6,071 nucleotides of DNA from Comamonadaceae bacterium (GTDB lineage: Bacteria > Pseudomonadota > Gammaproteobacteria > Burkholderiales > Burkholderiaceae_C), in NCBI GenBank assembly GCA_947460065.1, contig CANHGF010000169.1, forward strand, positions 1-6,071. Reading direction: 5' to 3'. Below, one piece after another: positions 5,793 to 6,071 of the stretch. The notes under the pieces were generated by a model, which had not been told where the DNA came from, did not search any database, and saw only the letters and a list, made by a program, of their open reading frames with translations. Each line of letters begins with the position of its first letter. Within the stretch, counting starts at the first letter, position 1. Position numbers and translations under genes: made by a program.

Positions 5793-5943
5793 ATAAAGGG
5801 TCGGTGACTTGCCCATAAGCAAACCACCAAGATTCATAGAGTTGTATCAACGATATTCAGAGAAGGTGCGCACACAGCACACCATTTTGATTGCGTCACT
5901 TGGCATAACAACCCTGATGGCATTCGAGAACCATCAAAGTTAT
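5793..5943 (-). other. 23S-5S intergenic spacer with processing stem
   Basis: About 150 bases between 23S and 5S with no tRNA visible. Next to the 23S end it contains a compound dyad: ATAAC (5905-5909) with GTTAT (5939-5943), and inside it TGATGG (5915-5920) with CCATCA (5931-5936). The transcript would fold into an interrupted stem of the kind cut during rRNA maturation. Open frames crossing this region are incidental. Confidence 0.75.
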
Positions 5944-6071
5944 AGGGTCAAGCCGCACGAGCAATTAGTATCAGTTAGCTTAACGCATTACTGCGCTTCC
6001 ACACCTGACCTATCAACGTCCTGGTCTTGAACGACTCTTTAGGGGGCTCAAGGCCCCGGCAGATCTCATCT
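5944..6071 (-). rRNA. rrl: 23S ribosomal RNA, 3' end only
   Basis: The last approximately 128 bases of 23S rRNA on the minus strand, cut by the window edge. Recognisable conserved segments are GATCTGCCGGGGCCTTGAG, the TCGTTCAAGACCAGGACGTT and GATAGGTCAGGTGTGGAAGC stretch, GTTAAGCTAACTGATACTAA and the terminal CGTGCGGCTTGACC. The mature 3' end is placed near 5944 by analogy with known 23S ends and may be off by a few bases. The remaining 23S and 16S genes lie beyond the right edge. Confidence 0.95.

Noticed and set aside
5793..5943. A tRNA in the 23S-5S spacer
   Set aside because: No cloverleaf, T-loop GTTCGA-type segment with matching arms, or CCA end could be assembled; the dyad found there is a simple processing-type stem.
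5555..6030. Open frames across the 5S and 23S region on both strands
   Set aside because: They overlap confidently recognised rRNA genes and their spacer and terminator; no coding signal or ribosome binding site supports them.

Overview
The window reads as part of a GC-rich betaproteobacterial genome, most likely Burkholderiales. The 5S rRNA and the 3' end of the 23S rRNA are of that type, and the protein-coding part has the usual Burkholderiales mix of a Bug-family periplasmic binding protein, FCD-type GntR regulators and a HyuA hydantoinase/oxoprolinase subunit. Every gene I can support lies on the minus strand, so in transcription order the window runs from its right end to its left end.

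Right end (about 5619-6071): the tail of an rRNA operon. It holds the 3' end of 23S rRNA, a roughly 150-base spacer with a processing-type stem and no tRNA, a complete 5S rRNA, and a strong intrinsic terminator with a U-rich tail.

Middle (about 3814-5618): two GntR/FadR-type regulators (FCD subfamily) in tandem. They are about 65% identical by hand count over 230 gap-free residues, so they are a local duplication. Each has a palindromic candidate operator upstream. The one before the promoter-distal regulator (4620-4644) is a 25-bp palindrome with a FadR-like TGGTC-A-GACCA core that overlaps the likely promoter.

Left part (1-3711): a tight catabolic-type operon. It encodes an exported Bug/TctC solute-binding protein, a hormone-sensitive-lipase-type alpha/beta hydrolase, and HyuA (N-methylhydantoinase/5-oxoprolinase A subunit). 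The intergenic gaps are 27 and 21 bases. HyuA is cut by the window edge after about 525 credible residues; its usual partner hyuB would be expected beyond the edge. A plausible reading, which is inference, is that the binding protein captures a small carboxylate, ester or lactam-like compound, the hydrolase cleaves an ester or similar bond, and HyuA acts in ATP-dependent opening of a cyclic amide. One or both GntR proteins would sense the compound. The substrate cannot be read from the sequence.

The first 112 bases form a near-perfect hairpin (41-bp exact arms) that interrupts HyuA with sequence unlike the family. With an rRNA repeat at the other end, this suggests the window is a whole draft contig: broken at the rRNA repeat on the right and ended by a snap-back artefact on the left. 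I see no convincing undescribed system. The best leads are the duplicated regulators with their operators and the binding protein-hydrolase-HyuA gene set.
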